64,000 bases of DNA from a bacterium (GCA_016708315.1 JADJGC010000004.1:62001-126000), one strand, 5' to 3'. Shown: positions 8,870 to 18,883, counted from the stretch's first letter. Numbers and translations: made by a program. Notes: a model not told the origin generated them from the letters alone.

Positions 8870-10587
8870 GATTACCCGGAAAGATCATTTCAGCCTTTGC
8901 GCTGGTGTCGTTACTGCCGTTGATATTGATGTCAGTGCTCCTATATCTCTTTGTCAATAGCAGTACTGAAGAGCACTATATGCGCCAATCTGAATCGGCA
9001 TTGGCAGCGTTTCGATTTCATTTTGACGATCACTTGATGCGGCTTGAACGCGACGCCAATCAGCTTACCGGCGATTCAGAGTTTCTCGTAAATGCTCTCG
9101 ATCTCCCAAAGCGTGAGGCTGAACTTACCGCCCTGCTTGAGACGTACCTTGCACGAGACGAGTTCCAGTTTGCAGTTATCCAGATGAATGAACCACCGGC
9201 ATTGTTTAAAGTATTCCAGGATGGGTTGGGTTCTTACGTCGGTATGTACCAACCGACGCCACTCTCCGCTGATGGAGGTTCCAACGCCGGCGTGGTTCGC
9301 CTTTCGGAACAGCATGGCAGTTCCTTGGCGGTCACAGTCTCCGTACCCGTGTATTTTCGCGACCAAATAGCAGGAGAACTGACCGTCGGCATTATGCTCT
9401 CGACCCTGATCGAGCACTTTCCGCTGGCTGCTGCCAATCTCTCCGGAATATTAGTAACAGCAAACGGCCAAGGTCTGTATGCTGCTACTCCTGATTCGTT
9501 GTTGCGCGCCAACATAGCCCAGATTGCTGCAGTGCGTTCTGCCGAGTCTATCTGGCAGGCAAGCGTGCAAAACCGAAACTATTTCATACAAGAAAGTGAA
9601 ATTGTCGGAATCAACGGACAGATAGTAGCATCGATTGAATACATCTTTGATCAAAGCGACCGTGATGAGAATCGCGCGCGTCTACTGCGAGTGTTCGTAG
9701 CGTTGGCAGCAGCATCGGTGGTGTTAGCAGTTCTTCTCGGCTACTTTTTTCAACGCGCACTTTCAAAGCCAATTGCCGAAATGGCGCTATCAGCCAAGAG
9801 AATTGCGGGTGGCGAAGCGCCAAACCGGATTCACTACTATTCTGACGATGAAATTGGCGATCTCGTAGCCGGTATCAATCGGCTCTCCGATGACCTTCGT
9901 GACACAGAAATACGCTTGCGCCGCTCCGAGCAGGTTGCGGCATGGCAAATGTTCGCGCGACAGACAGCTCACGAAATCCGAAACTTCCTCATGCCATTGG
10001 CTACAACGGCAGCCCAGCTTGAGCGCTGGTCGCAGAGCGGCGATGTCAGTCAAGAGCGCGCGGCAGAGATATCGCACAGCATTCAAACTGAGATACAGCG
10101 TATGAAGCATCTCCTTGGTGCCTTCAGCGAGTTTGCAAGGATGCCGGCGCCGGAATTGAAGCTTACTTCATTGACTGCGATTATTGCCGAAATCCGAAGT
10201 GACTTCTCCGAAGAAATCGCACTTGGCCGGATTCATCTCGAATCAAACGGCGCCAGCGGAACCCTCAATTGCGATGCGAGCCAGATTAGGCAAGTCCTGC
10301 TTAATCTTATCAAGAACAGCTTCGAAGGAAACGCGAGCGTCGTTGAGCTTCGTATTCACAATTCTGACCAGAAGATGCTCTTCGAAATCTGCGACGATGG
10401 CTGCGGCATTGATCAATCGCGAGGCATTGATCCGTTCACGCCTCTGTATACGACAAAAGAACGAGGCTCCGGTCTGGGATTGGCAATTTGTCGTCGAATC
10501 GTCGTCGACCACGGCGGAGATATAACTTGTGCAGCGAATCCCACTCGCGGTATGACTTTTACGTTCTATCTTCCGATTGAGGCGTAA
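8866..10587 (+). CDS. NtrY-like sensor histidine kinase
   Basis: A 573-residue membrane kinase. Helices at about 8-30 and 270-292 bracket a ~240-residue extracytoplasmic sensor, possibly Cache-like. A HAMP domain follows (SKPIAEMALSAKRIAGG), then the H-box QTAHEIRNFLMPLA with phospho-acceptor His369, N-box LLNLIKNSFEG, G1 DDGCGID, and G2 GSGLGLAICRRI. The H-box has Asn-Phe where most kinases have Asn-Pro. The domain order fits the NtrY/NtrB-type kinases that pair with sigma-54 activators, and the next gene is one. It overlaps its neighbours on both sides (ATGA, TAATG), so all three proteins are probably made together. Confidence 0.93.
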   Translation: MRLPGKIISAFALVSLLPLILMSVLLYLFVNSSTEEHYMRQSESALAAFRFHFDDHLMRLERDANQLTGDSEFLVNALDLPKREAELTALLETYLARDEFQFAVIQMNEPPALFKVFQDGLGSYVGMYQPTPLSADGGSNAGVVRLSEQHGSSLAVTVSVPVYFRDQIAGELTVGIMLSTLIEHFPLAAANLSGILVTANGQGLYAATPDSLLRANIAQIAAVRSAESIWQASVQNRNYFIQESEIVGINGQIVASIEYIFDQSDRDENRARLLRVFVALAAASVVLAVLLGYFFQRALSKPIAEMALSAKRIAGGEAPNRIHYYSDDEIGDLVAGINRLSDDLRDTEIRLRRSEQVAAWQMFARQTAHEIRNFLMPLATTAAQLERWSQSGDVSQERAAEISHSIQTEIQRMKHLLGAFSEFARMPAPELKLTSLTAIIAEIRSDFSEEIALGRIHLESNGASGTLNCDASQIRQVLLNLIKNSFEGNASVVELRIHNSDQKMLFEICDDGCGIDQSRGIDPFTPLYTTKERGSGLGLAICRRIVVDHGGDITCAANPTRGMTFTFYLPIEA

Positions 10588-11927
10588 TGAAGAAGACTCG
10601 GTTACTCATAGTCGATGACGATCAGCGCATCCGTGCGACTCTTTCTTCCTATTTGCGCGAAAGCAACTTTGACGTGATCACTGCGGCGAGTTGCGCCGAG
10701 GCGCGCAAGCTCAACAATGATAACATCGATGTAGTTCTGCTTGATCTCATGCTTCCGGACGGCAGCGGGCTTGATCTACTTCGCGAATTTCACGAACGCT
10801 TTCCCCGCCAGGAAGTCATTATGATATCGGGTGAAGCTTCACTTGCCGATGCCGTGTCAGCAGTGAAGTCCGGCGCTATCGATTTTCTGGAGAAACCGCT
10901 TGGTCCGGAAAAAGTCGAGCACACGATCAATAACGCGGTGCGTCTTGCTCAACTGAACCGCCGCGTCAATCTTGATCAAGAGAACATCGAAAACCGCTAT
11001 CAGTTGATTGGCGATTCGTCAGCCATGCGAGCTGTGCGAGAGCAGATTGATGCAGTGAGCCAAACTGATTCGACGGTCCTAATTCTCGGAGAGTCTGGTA
11101 CCGGCAAAGAGGTGGCCGCAAATCTGATTCATCAGAAGAGCACTCGCACGTTGGCTCCATTTATTGCTGTGAACACTGCCGCCATTCCGAGTGAGCTGTT
11201 GGAATCAGAGATGTTCGGTCATGAAAAGGGTTCGTTCACCGGAGCGACGCAACGTCGAATCGGCAAGATTGAGCAGGCCGCTCAAGGGACTTTGTTCTTG
11301 GATGAAATTGGCGAGATGCCGCCATTGCTGCAGGCTAAGCTCCTTCGCGTCCTCGAAGAATTTCGCGTTGAGCGAATTGGAGGCGACCATTCAATCGAAG
11401 TGGACTTCCGCCTGATTTGTGCTACTAACCGACCGCTTGCCGAAGAGGCGCGCAATAGCAAGTTCCGCCAGGATCTTTACTACCGTATAAACGTCTTCAC
11501 AATCGAGTTGCCGACACTGCGAAGTGTTCCCGGTGATATTGAAGTCATCGCAAACCATCACCTAAAGCGGCTTTGTGCAAAGATGGGCAAGGTTCAAACA
11601 ACGCTCGGTGGCGATCTTCTGCGCTGGCTGAAGTCATATCAATTCCCGGGCAATGTGCGCGAGCTGCGCAACATAATCGAACATCTGCTGATTACTCACC
11701 GCGAAGGAGAACTCTCTCTAAGCGGTCTGAATCGGCTGACCGAATTGTCTCACGCCGCATCGGGATTGTCATTGAAGGACGCGGTCGCTAGGTTTGAGGC
11801 AGAATACATAGAGAAGATTATCAGGGAGTCGGGAGGCAATGTGTCGCGTGCAGCCGAAACTCTTGGGCTCGATCGGAGCTATCTCTATCGCAAGATGAAA
11901 TCTCTGGGGTTGGACGGCTCTGAATAG
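10587..11927 (+). CDS. Sigma-54-dependent response regulator, NtrC family
   Basis: A 446-residue regulator: receiver domain (1-120) with phospho-acceptor Asp53 in VVLLDLMLPDG and Lys in FLEKPLGP; AAA+ domain with Walker A ILGESGTGKE, Walker B TLFLDEIGEM and arginine-finger region; then a Fis-type helix-turn-helix, GGNVSRAAETLGLDRSYLYR. The sigma-54 contact loop reads GSFTGA instead of GAFTGA, a natural variant that still has the key Phe-Thr. It overlaps the kinase gene by one base. A near-consensus -24/-12 element sits 2.2 kb downstream at 14086, a possible target. The stop is 9 bp from the convergent dockerin gene. Confidence 0.95.
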   Translation: MKKTRLLIVDDDQRIRATLSSYLRESNFDVITAASCAEARKLNNDNIDVVLLDLMLPDGSGLDLLREFHERFPRQEVIMISGEASLADAVSAVKSGAIDFLEKPLGPEKVEHTINNAVRLAQLNRRVNLDQENIENRYQLIGDSSAMRAVREQIDAVSQTDSTVLILGESGTGKEVAANLIHQKSTRTLAPFIAVNTAAIPSELLESEMFGHEKGSFTGATQRRIGKIEQAAQGTLFLDEIGEMPPLLQAKLLRVLEEFRVERIGGDHSIEVDFRLICATNRPLAEEARNSKFRQDLYYRINVFTIELPTLRSVPGDIEVIANHHLKRLCAKMGKVQTTLGGDLLRWLKSYQFPGNVRELRNIIEHLLITHREGELSLSGLNRLTELSHAASGLSLKDAVARFEAEYIEKIIRESGGNVSRAAETLGLDRSYLYRKMKSLGLDGSE

Positions 11928-11936
11928 GACAACGAC

Positions 11937-12350
11937 TTAGTTACAGTAGGATGGCAGCGACCCGCCATTAAAGATGTAGCTGATAAGAAATACCGCATCC
12001 GATATTGTCAGCATCCCACTGCAATCTGCATCGGCACTGGCCGGATTCGGCGGCGGCTCAGTACCGCCAAAGATATAACTAATAAGAAACACAACATCGC
12101 TGATCGTGACAGATCCGCTTCCGTCAACATCTCCAGCGACAAAATTCGGGAGATTCTGCTGTGCAAAGAAACCCGAAGTGAGTCGTCCTGCGTTACCTGA
12201 TATCGCTTGTCCATAGACAGAATCAAGAATTAGGGTGCCACTGCCTGACCGTCCCGAGGCAGTGTTACCGGTTTCCGAATTTATGGAAGCGGTAGTTGCC
12301 GAGCATAGGAGCAGTACCAGTGCGGCCACAATCGCGATAAGGGCTTTCAT
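11937..12350 (-). CDS. Small secreted protein with a C-terminal dockerin-like repeat pair
   Basis: 137 residues: signal peptide (about 1-20), a short Gly/Ser-rich region ending SGNAGRLTSGFFAQQ, then two calcium-loop repeats, GDVDGSGSVTISDVVFLISY and DADCSGMLTISDAVFLISY, each followed by IFGG/IFNGG. The D-x-D/N-x-S-G pattern with an alternating helix is the dockerin type I signature. There is no catalytic domain. The ATG at 12350 lies 4 bp after the upstream gene's stop, so the two are co-transcribed and likely work together at the cell surface. No cohesin partner is visible in the window. Confidence 0.82.
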   Translation of the reverse strand: MKALIAIVAALVLLLCSATTASINSETGNTASGRSGSGTLILDSVYGQAISGNAGRLTSGFFAQQNLPNFVAGDVDGSGSVTISDVVFLISYIFGGTEPPPNPASADADCSGMLTISDAVFLISYIFNGGSLPSYCN

Positions 12351-12354
12351 CGCT

Positions 12355-13911
12355 CTAATACCCCGTGCGAATGAAGATTGCCTGCATTCCGCCTTGCGAC
12401 ATATCGATTGGGGCTGAGCTGAGAACGCTTGCCCGAACATTACCATAAACGGTCACAGCACCCGCGGCCGCCACAGGGATGACAGTTGAGATCGAGACCG
12501 TGATGTTTCCTCCAACGTTTCCGCTCGCGGAAGATATTTTTGCTTCGCCGTAGTGATCGAATCCTGAGGATGAGGTGCTTATCGAAATCTGTGCCGCTTC
12601 GTTGGCGCCAAGGTTGGCAATGCCATGCATCAGAACGAGAATATATCCAGGTGCCGGTGCATTGACCGTGATGCTCATCCAATTAACGACGGTTGTGCTG
12701 ACTGAAGTCAGGATTCCGCCGCTTGTTTGTGCTATACCCGGTTCATCGAGGAGCTTTGCTGAAGTGATTGAATTTGCGCCGACATGTCGATCAACTATGG
12801 AGTTGATCGCGATGTCTGTTCCGGTAATTGTTTCGTCGGATATCGAAGCACCGGTAATGGAGTTCGTTGTTATATCGGAACCCGTGAGAGAGCCATCCTG
12901 GATGTGATAGCCGGACAGCTGTTGTGGACCAATGTCATTGAAACCGATAGATGCGTTTGAAATATCCGCGCCGGTAATCGTGCCATCCGTTATCTGCGCA
13001 CCGGAAATTGCTACTCCTGACAGGTGACTCGACTGAATCGAGCCGGCAGCTATCTTAGCGCCGATAATAGTCGAATCAGCAAGGTCAGCTTGCGTCAGAC
13101 TCCCGTCAACGATACTGCTTCCGTCGAAAGCCGATATCGACAAATGCTCCGCGGAAATTGAACCGGCTGCTATTTTTGGCCCAGTGATAGTTGAGTCTTG
13201 TAGATCATTAGCTGTCAACGATCCGTCTTGAACTGCCGTCGACCCAACTGCGCCGTTGGCTATGTGGGCTTCTTCAACTGCACCAGACTTGAGCTTGTTT
13301 CCGGTAATCAATGAGTCAGCAAGGTCAGAACTGTTTATTCCACCATCATTGATATTGCTGGAGTCTACCATCACTGCCGGCAAACGTTCCGGCGCAATTG
13401 TACCTGACACGATTTCGGAAGCGTCGATGTACATCGGATGATGTGCGGAGGTATCTGAATTGTGTTTAGAGATTGCAAAATTCACGGTCTGGCTGTCGGC
13501 GAAATGACTCGAGTTGTGTCCTTCGAGCAACAGAGCGTTGCCTGCAATAAACGAATACACTGTCGAACCGATTAAGTGTCTCGGCGAGAACTCAGGTTCG
13601 TTTCCCATCTTGATCCCGAGCCACAAAGGTGAAGTCGCGAAGACTTGTGGGTCGAACGCAGTCACCGAACCGAGATAGGCGTGAATCAGCCCGTTCTTGA
13701 TTTCGAGTACTTGTGATTCGCTCCACAGCCCGATGCCACCAGTGGAATCATTATAAAGAGAGAAAAGGAAGGAATAGCTTCCATCAGCATAAGCGGCGCC
13801 GGATGAATCCTTGAGGCTCCCTTGGTAACTTAAGACCGGATTGATTGCCCCACTTGCGGGTAATGCCAAACAGATAGCCAACACCAAAGCAACGATAGCA
13901 GTAGCTTTCAA
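12355..13911 (-). CDS. Secreted repeat protein with pentapeptide-like/beta-solenoid repeats
   Basis: 518 residues with a signal peptide (about 1-22, ending SGA). Residues ~27-125 form a domain often seen at the start of large exported FCB proteins (LSYQGSLKDSSGAAYADG, then LGSV and F.PRHLIGSTVYSF). From about 165 to 390 there is a run of ~20-residue units such as DGSLTANDLQDSTITG and KIAAGSI; these pair into ~40-residue repeats, consistent with a beta-helix stalk like those in fibre proteins. The C-terminal ~120 residues look like a compact beta-sandwich. Probably a surface fibre or adhesin; the ligand is unknown. It is followed directly by the small dockerin protein. Confidence 0.78.
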   Translation of the reverse strand: MKATAIVALVLAICLALPASGAINPVLSYQGSLKDSSGAAYADGSYSFLFSLYNDSTGGIGLWSESQVLEIKNGLIHAYLGSVTAFDPQVFATSPLWLGIKMGNEPEFSPRHLIGSTVYSFIAGNALLLEGHNSSHFADSQTVNFAISKHNSDTSAHHPMYIDASEIVSGTIAPERLPAVMVDSSNINDGGINSSDLADSLITGNKLKSGAVEEAHIANGAVGSTAVQDGSLTANDLQDSTITGPKIAAGSISAEHLSISAFDGSSIVDGSLTQADLADSTIIGAKIAAGSIQSSHLSGVAISGAQITDGTITGADISNASIGFNDIGPQQLSGYHIQDGSLTGSDITTNSITGASISDETITGTDIAINSIVDRHVGANSITSAKLLDEPGIAQTSGGILTSVSTTVVNWMSITVNAPAPGYILVLMHGIANLGANEAAQISISTSSSGFDHYGEAKISSASGNVGGNITVSISTVIPVAAAGAVTVYGNVRASVLSSAPIDMSQGGMQAIFIRTGY

Positions 13912-14085
13912 CGCAACCTCCGACAGGTAGAAATGTTCGCAACGCGTAGACCTTGAGGGTAGACCTCTTAAATATACTCATATACCCAGTTTTTCCAAGT
14001 AATTTGTGGTTTCCACGTCACACGATGTCACACTTCTATTGTCGGACATCTACGTTAAGTTATTGTTGTCCCTATGGTTAGAATC

Positions 14086-14101
14086 TGGCACGCCCTTTGA
14101 C
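14086..14101 (+). promoter_or_regulatory. Possible sigma-54 promoter (-24/-12)
   Basis: TGGCACG, 4 bp, then TTGA sits 54 bp upstream of the beta-propeller gene ATG. The -24 half is a perfect consensus and the spacing is right, but the -12 half reads GA where GC is nearly invariant. A sigma-70 reading (TTGACT at 14097, TGTAAA 18 bp on) is also possible. Confidence 0.35.
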
Positions 14102-14154
14102 TGCTTAGTTCTCCAGGAACTGTAAACCGAAACCTCTTATACGGAGAACATACC

Positions 14155-15309
14155 ATGTTAAACAAACTCAAATTCGCCGCCGGACTCGCCGTAGCAGTCA
14201 CCGCATTCGGACTGATAATCGGCTTGAGCCTGAAACCGCGTCTCGCGGTCGAGACTATTGAAGTCCCCGCATTGACTTCCAATGATCAACACAACTCTGA
14301 AGTGCTTTCGTCTTCACAAGAACTCCCATTTGGTCCCGACACAAATCCAATTCCCGAAGTAGGACCTAATGCTGAGTTGGATCGCAATCGTATACACCTG
14401 AACGGTGCGAACAACAGCCTTGAAGATCTGGCATTGCTCGATTCGTTGGAATTTGACGATGTTCGCGATGTCGAGATTGATTTTGATCGCGCTCTATTGG
14501 CCACTGCCGGTGGAGTGCTCGAATTCTACACTGATGATTCTTCGTTCGCAATCTACAGCTATCCGCAAGAACTGCATAACTACGACAGTTATGCGGTGCT
14601 CTCGGTCGATGACAATATTCTTGTCGGCACAGCTGCTGGAGTCTACTTGATCGACGCGCTTGGAATTGTCCAGCCAATCTGGAGCGAGATCTCAGACACA
14701 ATCACAGTGCTCGAAAATGTCGAAGGCTGCATCTATGTCGGTACGCGCAACCTGGGGTTGTTCGAAGTCAACGGCAACATTGTGACCCATCTCCTCGCAG
14801 GCAAGAGTGTCATCGCTGTGGCGGAAGACGAATATGCACTGTGGTGTGCAACTGCTGAAGACGGTCTTCTCTACAACGAAGGAGACGGCTGGCACAAACG
14901 TCAGCTTCTCAGCGACACCGAAGCATTTGATACTGTAACCGCACTTGAGTCTGCGTTCGGCAAACTTTGGGTTGGTACACCCAAAGGGCTTTTCGTCTAC
15001 AATGGCGACAACTGGCAGCGCGTTGACACCACTGAGTATCTCTTCGATGAGGGTGTTACGGCACTCGCGGCGGGCAGAAGCTACATGTACATAGGCACGA
15101 AGCATGAAGGCGTGTTCGCTTACTACAACGGCTGGCTTTCGCCGCTCGACTGGAGCGACAATCTGCCGGTGCGTTCGCTCGATGTTTACGACGGCAAGTA
15201 TCTCGTGGGGCTCGACAAAGGGGGAGCCATCCTCAACTCACGCAAAGGGGCAGTTGATATTCTTCCGCTGATCCGCCAGAATCAAGGCATTCTCTCTATC
15301 CTCCAGTAG
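14155..15309 (+). CDS. Membrane-anchored or secreted beta-propeller protein (Reg_prop/YncE-like)
   Basis: 384 residues. An N-terminal hydrophobic segment (about 7-25) is a signal peptide or anchor, then an acidic linker to ~residue 100, then a string of ~40-residue blades: LLATAGGVLEFY, ILVGTAAGVYLID, IYVGTRNLGLFEVNG, LWCATAEDGLLYNEGDGW, LWVGTPKGLFVYNGDNW, YIGTKHEGVFAYYNGW. These match the two-component-regulator propeller repeat seen in sensor ectodomains, but no kinase is fused here. It is a monocistronic unit: its own upstream region of ~240 bp, a CGGAGAAC ribosome-binding site, and a strong terminator 23 bp after the stop. Confidence 0.8.
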   Translation: MLNKLKFAAGLAVAVTAFGLIIGLSLKPRLAVETIEVPALTSNDQHNSEVLSSSQELPFGPDTNPIPEVGPNAELDRNRIHLNGANNSLEDLALLDSLEFDDVRDVEIDFDRALLATAGGVLEFYTDDSSFAIYSYPQELHNYDSYAVLSVDDNILVGTAAGVYLIDALGIVQPIWSEISDTITVLENVEGCIYVGTRNLGLFEVNGNIVTHLLAGKSVIAVAEDEYALWCATAEDGLLYNEGDGWHKRQLLSDTEAFDTVTALESAFGKLWVGTPKGLFVYNGDNWQRVDTTEYLFDEGVTALAAGRSYMYIGTKHEGVFAYYNGWLSPLDWSDNLPVRSLDVYDGKYLVGLDKGGAILNSRKGAVDILPLIRQNQGILSILQ

Positions 15310-15331
15310 CCTCGGGTTCAGCGGTTGAAAC

Positions 15332-15363
15332 AAAGCCCGGGTAATCCCCGGGCTTTTTGTTTT
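15332..15363 (+). terminator. Rho-independent terminator of the beta-propeller gene
   Basis: A perfect 10-bp stem, AAAGCCCGGG / CCCGGGCTTT, with a 5-base loop runs straight into a T-rich tail. It lies 23 bp after the stop at 15309. Confidence 0.92.
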
Positions 15364-15393
15364 GTGTCGGGAGTCATGTGTTGTGGTTCACCA

Positions 15394-15425
15394 AAGCAAA
15401 AAGCGGCCGAAACCGCTCTTTGCTT
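15394..15425. other. Imperfect hairpin in the 15.3-15.7 kb intergenic region
   Basis: A 13-bp stem with one mismatch (AAGCAAAAAGCGG paired to 15413-15425) and a 6-base loop, with no T-run on the plus side. The rest of the ~420 bp gap to 15727 shows no convincing gene apart from the minus-strand terminator at 15566. Confidence 0.5.
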
Positions 15426-15565
15426 GATGGGAAATAGTCCTGACTCGATTTACCGTCGTCAGGAATGTAAGTTAACAACTTGCAAATCTCTTGCCAACTG
15501 CGATGGAACTATTGCGTAACAACGAGTTGTGCGTCAAGCACTCGCCCGGATCAAACTCCGATGGG

Positions 15566-15591
15566 AAAAAAAGTGTCGGTATTATCGACAC
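15566..15591 (-). terminator. Rho-independent terminator for the NmrA-family gene
   Basis: On the minus strand GTGTCG, a 7-base loop, CGACAC and then seven T residues. It lies about 137 bp beyond the stop of the 15728-16588 gene, with nothing else between. Confidence 0.75.
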
Positions 15592-15727
15592 CTTCTTCCG
15601 CTTTTGTGCACAATCGAATACAAGTTATGCAATTACAAACTCTGACAGGCGTCGATATGGCGGACAGAATTGACGAGAGAAGTAGCCGGACTCAGTGAAT
15701 CAGGAAAATTCTACCGCGACATCCAAC

Positions 15728-16588
15728 TTACTTCCAGATTTCGGCACACTCTGCGCAGAAGGCACTGAATGCCCTCGGCTTGTGATGCAGAATCTTCTCT
15801 GCTTCGACAATGTCGGCGGGCTCCGGCTTCAGGCCTTTCTTCTGAAAGTAGTCATACATGATCCGGAAATCGTGTACCATCCAGGCAGGCAAACTCGCAC
15901 TCGCCGATTCCGACCACTTGTTGAGATCATCTCCCATGTAGTTGATCTCTGTGCCAAGATGCTCACTCCAGATGCGTGCGCATTCTTTGCCTGTCAGCGC
16001 ATCGGGGCCGTTCAAGTTGATAGTCTTGCCCTCGAATCCTCTTTCGGTTAACGCATTGGTTGCGGCATCGGCGACATCGCGAACATCAACGCGATAAATG
16101 CCGGTCGAGCCAATTGGCTGCGGATACAAGCCATATTCAAGCATCACGTCTTTGTACCAGAAGTCGTTTTGATAGAAGTTATTCGGACGGATGATTGTGA
16201 ATGCGATGCCCGATTCTCTGATGGCATTCTCGATCGGAATCTTGCTGGCAAAGTGCGGGATGTGAGTTGAATCGGGAGGCAACACAACTGAGAGATAAAC
16301 GATTTTCTTTACTCCGGCTTTCTTTGCGGCTCGGACGGCATTTTGACCGTGAACAGCTTCATCGGGATGAACAGGAGTGATCAAGAATAGTTTCTCGATG
16401 CCGCTGAACGCCTTCGTCAATGACGGCGGATCGGACAGATTGCCGACGACACCATTGACTCCACTTGGCAATGAGGCTGCTCTCTCCGCTGAGCGTGTCA
16501 TGACGCTGACCTTCTCGCCTGCTTCCAGTAGATTGAGTAGGGCTTGAGTTCCGACTGTGCCGGTACCACCGACTATGAAAATTGACAT
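15728..16588 (-). CDS. NmrA-like NAD(P)-binding oxidoreductase (SDR superfamily)
   Basis: A 286-residue atypical short-chain dehydrogenase. The dinucleotide-binding loop IVGGTGTVGTQAL opens the protein, and VGNLSDPPSL and LFLITPV follow as in the NmrA/HSCARG and QOR2 (azoreductase-like) groups. The canonical Tyr-x-x-x-Lys catalytic pair is not evident, which is usual for NmrA-type sensors or quinone reductases. AAAGGA sits 9 bp before the ATG at 16588. It appears to be a single-gene unit. Substrate unknown. Confidence 0.85.
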   Translation of the reverse strand: MSIFIVGGTGTVGTQALLNLLEAGEKVSVMTRSAERAASLPSGVNGVVGNLSDPPSLTKAFSGIEKLFLITPVHPDEAVHGQNAVRAAKKAGVKKIVYLSVVLPPDSTHIPHFASKIPIENAIRESGIAFTIIRPNNFYQNDFWYKDVMLEYGLYPQPIGSTGIYRVDVRDVADAATNALTERGFEGKTINLNGPDALTGKECARIWSEHLGTEINYMGDDLNKWSESASASLPAWMVHDFRIMYDYFQKKGLKPEPADIVEAEKILHHKPRAFSAFCAECAEIWK

Positions 16589-16708
16589 CTGAGAGTCCTT
16601 TCAGATATGGCAGATTTGATGAGTGCTGTTTGAAGTTGCGACATTAGTTATACGAGCAATTGTGCAATGTTGAAAGACTCAACAAAAGACTCGTTTGGTG
16701 GTGGTGAG

Positions 16709-17725
16709 CTAGGGGTGGGGTGCTCTATAGTCGAGCCCTGAAACTTCAGGCTCGATAGTTTCAATGAAGTTATCCATTCCACAATGAGGACAGTCGAATC
16801 GCTTGAGAGTTAGTTCGCTATCATTGATAGAAACTTCTGAGCCGCACTTGATACATACCCTTGAGTACCTGGCAATTGACAGCAAATTCAAGAACACGAT
16901 TATTGAGAGACCAACAGCCAAAACTTGGAGCGGTGTGCCCAGGAACGTCATCCAGACAATATCTGATAGGTAGTCCGGAAGAATAATATCAATCAGAAAG
17001 GAAAGCAAAAATCTGGGCTCCATTAACAGAAAGAGAAACGAAAGCTTCCACCAGCTTCCGTGAATCAGTCGAATTGAGGTTCGGAGAGACTCCAGCACTC
17101 CAGTCCGTTGAAAAACAGCTGAATACAGAAAAAAGAAAAGGTAGGACGCCAAAGCAAATCCGATAATCATCGGAAGAATTAACTGTACGACGAAGCTGAC
17201 GTTGACAAACATGAACTCTGGACCGATCAACTCCTCAAGCCTGTAACCCACATCAGATAGAAAACCCCAAATCGGTCGAATCAACACTGGAATGTTCATG
17301 CCTGAGTTAAGCACGAAATCATAGATCGTGCCGGCCAAGAAGAGAGTCAGAGCGATTTTTCCCGATTGCCGCAGAATATCCGGTGGTCTTGGTAACTTGC
17401 CTTCAATCTTGGACCTGACCATCACGAGCGCAGGAGCCAGCGCGACAAACCAGAGTGCTTCGATGGCGCTTCTGGTGATCATTCCAAGCAACATTGCCAG
17501 ACTATACGAGTAATCAAGATTCTTGAGAAGGACTCGCGTGATTCCGTCACGAACCATCCACAGGATCGGCGGCGCGAACAAAGCGGTGACAAGTATTTCC
17601 GGCCAACACCTTTGAAGCAGCGTACGAGTGTCGGAGAAAATGACGCGATACGACCATGTGCCTGATTTGAGCACAGCGAGATTAAGACCTGCGGGCACTG
17701 TATCTTCGACAATTGGTTCCGACAC
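16709..17725 (-). CDS. Polytopic membrane protein with a C-terminal zinc ribbon
   Basis: 338 residues; not assigned to a named family. About six membrane helices lie between residues ~35 and 285. The C-terminal cytosolic tail holds C-I-K-C and C-P-H-C pairs about 20 residues apart, a rubredoxin-like zinc ribbon. The overall layout recalls DUF975/glycerophosphodiesterase-type membrane domains, but I would not assert it. The start is chosen as GTG 17725 because AAGGGAG lies 8 bp upstream; a GTG three codons earlier (17734) directly abuts that site. Confidence 0.7.
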   Translation of the reverse strand: MSEPIVEDTVPAGLNLAVLKSGTWSYRVIFSDTRTLLQRCWPEILVTALFAPPILWMVRDGITRVLLKNLDYSYSLAMLLGMITRSAIEALWFVALAPALVMVRSKIEGKLPRPPDILRQSGKIALTLFLAGTIYDFVLNSGMNIPVLIRPIWGFLSDVGYRLEELIGPEFMFVNVSFVVQLILPMIIGFALASYLFFFLYSAVFQRTGVLESLRTSIRLIHGSWWKLSFLFLLMEPRFLLSFLIDIILPDYLSDIVWMTFLGTPLQVLAVGLSIIVFLNLLSIARYSRVCIKCGSEVSINDSELTLKRFDCPHCGMDNFIETIEPEVSGLDYRAPHP

Positions 17726-17791
17726 AACAAACACTCCCTTAAGAGGGCAGGACTATATAGACCAAACAAGTCGACTTGAGGCTCAGTACAC

Positions 17792-17827
17792 CAAAGCCCA
17801 CCTGAAGCAAAACACAGGCGGGCTTTG
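17792..17827 (-). terminator. Hairpin downstream of recA, possible terminator
   Basis: A 13-bp stem (17792-17804 with 17815-17827) flanks a 10-base loop, 30 bp past the recA stop. In the minus-strand transcript the single mismatch becomes a G-U pair. There is no T-run after it, so termination is not certain. Confidence 0.55.
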
Positions 17828-17857
17828 TACTTAGGTTAGCTTAATGGAAAGTCGAAG

Positions 17858-18883
<1,026 letters not shown>

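Noticed and set aside
12700..13420. Periodic DNA similarity that could suggest a repeat array or CRISPR
   Set aside because: The period follows ~20-residue protein repeats in the secreted fibre gene; units are too diverged and have no spacers.
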